A stretch of DNA of 64,000 nt from assembly GCA_948567375.1 (NCBI GenBank), contig OX419759.1:43811493-43875492 (forward strand), in the 5' to 3' direction. Origin of the DNA: Lunularia cruciata. Lineage: Eukaryota > Streptophyta > Marchantiopsida > Lunulariales > Lunulariaceae. The stretch's first letter is position 1, and each line of letters begins with the position of its first letter. Shown piece after piece: positions 60,723 through 64,000 of this stretch. The notes beneath the pieces were generated by a model. It was not told where the DNA came from. It did no database searches and saw nothing but the letters and a program-made list of their open reading frames with translations. The translations under genes were made by a program, and so were the position numbers.

Positions 60723-61760
60723 ATGCAAATCTGGGAAGTGGAAGAATACAAACCCAAATCCTAAGATGATCATCCAACCAATATGAATGAGTGCATCAAG
60801 AGAACAACGAGAGGAGAGGGCTTGTAGACAAACTTTGCAATGTGAAGAAGAAGAAAGCCATAAGATCGGATTCACTAGCAAAGAATCTAAGAAGGAGGCA
60901 TTGGATCTACAACTCCATCACACAATTCAAGAAGCCTTGAAAGAACTCAAACAAAAGAAATGAAAAATTGAGTGATGATGTTACTTTACATCCCTTGATT
61001 CCAAGAAACAGAAGGATTCAAACAGGCAGACATATTTGTTGTAACACAATGCAACAACTTCCTCCAAAGTTGTCAAGGAGCCCGCTATTTAAGAGATTTT
61101 TGTCACGAGAAGACAACACAAATTTTGACAAAAGAAGAGTGTCAATATATCTTACTTGTAATTCCTTTACTAGTTTGAAGGGATCTTAAAGAAAAATTTG
61201 ATGGTATGGACTCTCTTCCTCCACCTCAGGTTGTAGTCAACATACCCTCACAAAAAAACCGGTCAACGAAGACCCATTGTCAAATTTGGTACCTTGGAGC
61301 CCATGGGCTGAACCTTACAAACACTCACCAACTAATACCTTAGGCCAAACCAATTTTTCACTACCACAGCCTACTCATCAGACCTACAATATGACTTTGT
61401 TACCTATTACCAAACATGCATATGAGAAGTACAAGGGGACTGAACTTGATGAAGACCCTAATGAATTTTTTTAGGAGTTTGAAGTAACTTCCTTTTCCAA
61501 CAAGGAACATGACTCTACAGGTTGGTTGTGCATCTTCCCAAGTCTGGTCTGAAAGAAAGCAAGGGGCTGGTACACCCATGTAACCCAAAAAGGGTTCAGA
61601 CCACCCAACTGGACAGATTTGCAAGACAACTTCCGAGAATGATTTTGGGAGGTTGACTTTGATACGAGTGTCTTTGTGGCACTCAATGATTTAGACCGGG
61701 TTAAGAATGAGAAGTTGAGAGATTTGAGCAGTTCATGGCTCTGTTGAACGAGTGCCAAAG
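60723..61760 (+). pseudogene. Family E element leader and gag relic
   Basis: The leader 60723-61000 matches 9388-9720. The gag is open at 61277-61474 (SNLVPWSPWAEP, DEDPNEFF) and then in pieces with ARGWYTHVTQ, PPNWTDLQDNFRE and VDFDTSVFVALNDL near 61550-61690, a plant Ty3/gypsy gag pattern of aromatic-rich helices. A stop at 61472 and further stops or shifts downstream make it inactive. Confidence 0.75.
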
Positions 61761-62118
61761 CAATCTAGTGTGGTGGGTTTCTCAGATGCCCAAGCCAGAA
61801 CTCAGTTCCTCAGTGGATTGTCAGCATAGATTCATATTTTTGCCAAGGAAAGGAATGTAACTTCCCTGGACAAGGTGGTCAAGCATGTCACCCAATATGA
61901 GGTAGCCCACTCTCACTTTCCTGATATCAAAAGGACCTGGGAGAAGAAAGGCAAGAAGCCAAGATGAAGGGCTTCCTGCAACACCTCCCCTTCCTTAGAA
62001 CAATCCTCCATGTTATCTATTTTTTTCTTTGGAATCTGAAGAAGATGTAAAGCCGAGGAGAAACAAGAGGCAAGGAGGAAAGAAAGTGTTGACCTCTACA
62101 AAAAAAACTTATAAATAA

Positions 62119-62660
62119 ATGGATACTAAGCTAGAGACGTTAATTAAAGATTTTGCGGATTTTAAAATCCACATGATTGGGGCTAAGGACAGAAGAAAAC
62201 CTCCATCATTTGGAAGACCAAATGTATGGTGCAATACATGTGGCAAGTTGGATCATGCCAACACCAAGTGCTTGACCAGAACTTCATTTCAAGTGCAGTA
62301 GATTGATTTCAAGTTGGAACCAAAATCAGGAAGACAAGGTGGTGTACCAGACACAAGAGGTACAACCTCAGGCAAGCATATTGTCTCAAGGTTTGAGGTA
62401 TGGACCAAGGGAGTATAACCATAATGCCCACCAACAAAGAATGCCAATGGGCAACCAAAACAAGCCTCAAAATGTTGCACCAGATGCCTATTACAATTGT
62501 GGCTCTATGGGCCACTAGTCACTGAATTGTCCTGAGTCAAGGCGTCAGATCAAGTACGTTCCACTTCATGGAAACTGTTAGAGTTTGGGTCATCTTGGGA
62601 AACATTGCCTGCAACCACAAAACCCAAAGCCTCTTGTTAAATACACATAGACTTCAACTG
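62119..62660 (+). pseudogene. Gag zinc-knuckle region (three CCHC-like motifs)
   Basis: The first knuckle, CNTCGKLDHANTKC near 62232-62272, is a perfect C-X2-C-X4-H-X4-C. A second near 62490-62530 (YYNCGSMGH, stop, SLNC) has lost its first Cys. A third near 62573-62610 (stop within, SLGHLGKHC) is also damaged. Three knuckles in a row are less usual than one or two in plant gypsy gag. Confidence 0.75.
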
Positions 62661-62695
62661 AGCAAGCTACCTTAAAACCAAAAGGTGATGCCACA

Positions 62696-63171
62696 TTGAG
62701 TTGTTTAACTCAATGTGGAAAATGTCCTCAAGAAGGAAGACCAACTCCAAAAGGGGAATGGCCAGATCTTGATGTGTTGAGAGTTAAGACATGCTTCGGA
62801 AAGAAGAAGTGTGATCCCAAAGAAGTAAGCTCTACTTCTTTGTGGGGAAGTGATTGCATCCTAAAGCAATCCTATCTGCAAAGGAGGAGAAAATTTTGGC
62901 AAAAGCCAAAGCTAAAGCCTTGCAAAAGGAAATCCAAGAGGCAATGCAAAGAACTTGGGAGATGAGTTTGGAGGAGTACCCAAGGATGAAGCCTCTAGTT
63001 TTTGCAGTTGACATCCGATCCAAAGTTGAGGATCTAATTCAAGCCAAGGTGAATAAACCTGAAGTACCTTGGGTTCAGACCACCTGTACTCTGATCACCA
63101 TCTTGAAGCAACCTAAAGTAAGGTCGGAGCAGAGAGAGACTTCAAACCAAAAACAAAGTCAAAGAAGGTGA
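62696..63171 (+). pseudogene. Gag-protease linker relic
   Basis: Lys/Glu-rich open stretches (62854-63171) with AKAKAKALQKEIQEAMQRTW lie between the zinc knuckles and the protease. This is probably the spacer of the polyprotein; no domain is recognised. Confidence 0.5.
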
Positions 63172-63279
63172 AATTTGGAGGAGTACCCCTATATAATATT
63201 GTTGCGTATTTGGCATCCACCCAAGCCAATGTAACCTTTAAACAATTGTGGGAGGACAAAAAGCTGTCCAAGAAGCAGG

Positions 63280-63720
63280 TTGAGTTTGGCTCTCAAGAAA
63301 GTAAGTGCAATGACCAAGAAAGACTTGTTTGCTATACATAGTATTGAACAAGAAGATTTGGGATCCCTTGAAGTAGATGTGGAGATCACGGGTTGCATGA
63401 TCACCTTGGTACCCATTGATTTGGGTTCTTGTGTGAATTTCATGACAAAAGATACCACAAATTGATTGGGGTATCACACCTTTGAGCTAACACACCAAAT
63501 TTTGAAGTTTGCCTATCAGACCAGAAGATGACATTTGGACATGTTGTCTAATATAATTATGATCATTGGATGAGTGCCCTTCAAATTGAACTCCATTTTG
63601 TTGATACCAATGACCAAAACTGGTTATCCACTATTGATTGGAAGACCTTGGTTGTACAATACTTAAGTTGTTGTGGATTGGCACCAGCATAAGTCGAGGT
63701 TCAAGAACATCTAGTCTGAC
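63280..63720 (+). pseudogene. Retropepsin relic of family E element
   Basis: The frame includes LEVDVEITGCMITLVPIDLG and SCVNFM, where the active-site D-T/S-G triad reads D-L-G, and then YPLLIGRPWLYNT near 63630, the C-terminal signature of plant gypsy proteases. Stops near 63464 and 63570 break it. It cleaved the polyprotein in the active ancestor. Confidence 0.78.
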
Positions 63721-64000
63721 AACCAAAAGTTGGTAACAATGAGTTGGACAAAGGTTCCTCACCTTGGGGAAGCCACTTTGTTGGAAGATGAAGATGAATC
63801 TGAAGATTTTTCATGTTCATCTGCAAAAGACTTGGATGAAGAAGTCCAAGTAAATTACTTGGAATGCTACAAGGTAGAGGTTGAAAAAGAAGACCCATAC
63901 GACATCACCTTGGGAAATAGTGATTTGGAGAAAAGGGGTTTGAACAACATTTGAGTTGGGTTGAGCTGAGTTAGTCATGTTGAAGGAGTCATCAACCCCG
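63721..64000 (+). pseudogene. Acidic region after retropepsin, runs off window
   Basis: The frame is open at 63730-63954 and very acidic (LLEDEDESEDF, KDLDEEVQV), followed by a stop. It probably lies between protease and reverse transcriptase. The rest of pol, if present, is beyond 64000. Confidence 0.5.

Noticed and set aside
1-64000. CRISPR arrays, bacterial operons, rRNA or tRNA genes.
   Set aside because: No regularly spaced short repeats, no ribosome-binding-site organisation and no cloverleaf-like sequence was seen; the window is plant nuclear DNA.

Overview
The window looks like nuclear DNA of a land plant with a large, repeat-rich genome. It has class III (secretory plant-type) peroxidase genes with the usual three introns and GT..AG splice sites, Ty1/copia and Ty3/gypsy retrotransposon relics, many solo LTRs, and very low gene density. 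A gymnosperm would fit, but that is a guess; nothing here fixes the species. Nearly all sequence outside the two peroxidase genes is retrotransposon in some state of decay.

Layout. 1-6709: a minus-strand Ty3/gypsy gag-protease relic with two LTR copies side by side. 6710-10310: the 3' part of a giant LTR (called family E here), a tRNA-Asp-type primer site and a gag relic. 10310-25543 and 34190-50340: two copies of one segmental duplication. Each holds an inverted gag relic, a Ty1/copia relic, an intact 327-aa peroxidase gene (15153-16915 and 37749-39486, minus strand), a second giant LTR-like block (family Y) with its own coiled-coil ORF, a Met-tRNA-type primer site and a gag. 25544-33390: nested family E LTRs. 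50340-57936: gag-pol debris and a family E LTR nested inside an opposite-strand family E LTR. 57937-60248: an island of non-repetitive sequence with unrecognised open frames. 60249-64000: the end of another family E LTR, followed by gag and retropepsin relics.

The most notable feature is family E. It is about 3.8 kb long with TG..CA ends. Four copies carry 5-bp target duplications: two perfect inside other family E copies, one perfect and one 4/5 inside the peroxidase duplicates, where the sister duplicate supplies the empty site. Two other copies run directly into a primer-binding-site-like sequence and gag, so the unit is an LTR. Inside it, on the sense strand, lies a conserved reading frame of about 815 codons with a conserved N-terminal domain, an acidic/lysine-rich linker and a long coiled coil. 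I do not recognise this protein. A protein-coding giant LTR of this kind is the candidate undescribed system. All copies here are broken by stop codons, mostly explicable by C-to-T change.

The two peroxidase genes are intact and encode proteins differing at one residue (Leu/Val 259), while the surrounding transposon sequence has diverged much more. All percentages and coordinates of relic boundaries are by-eye estimates.
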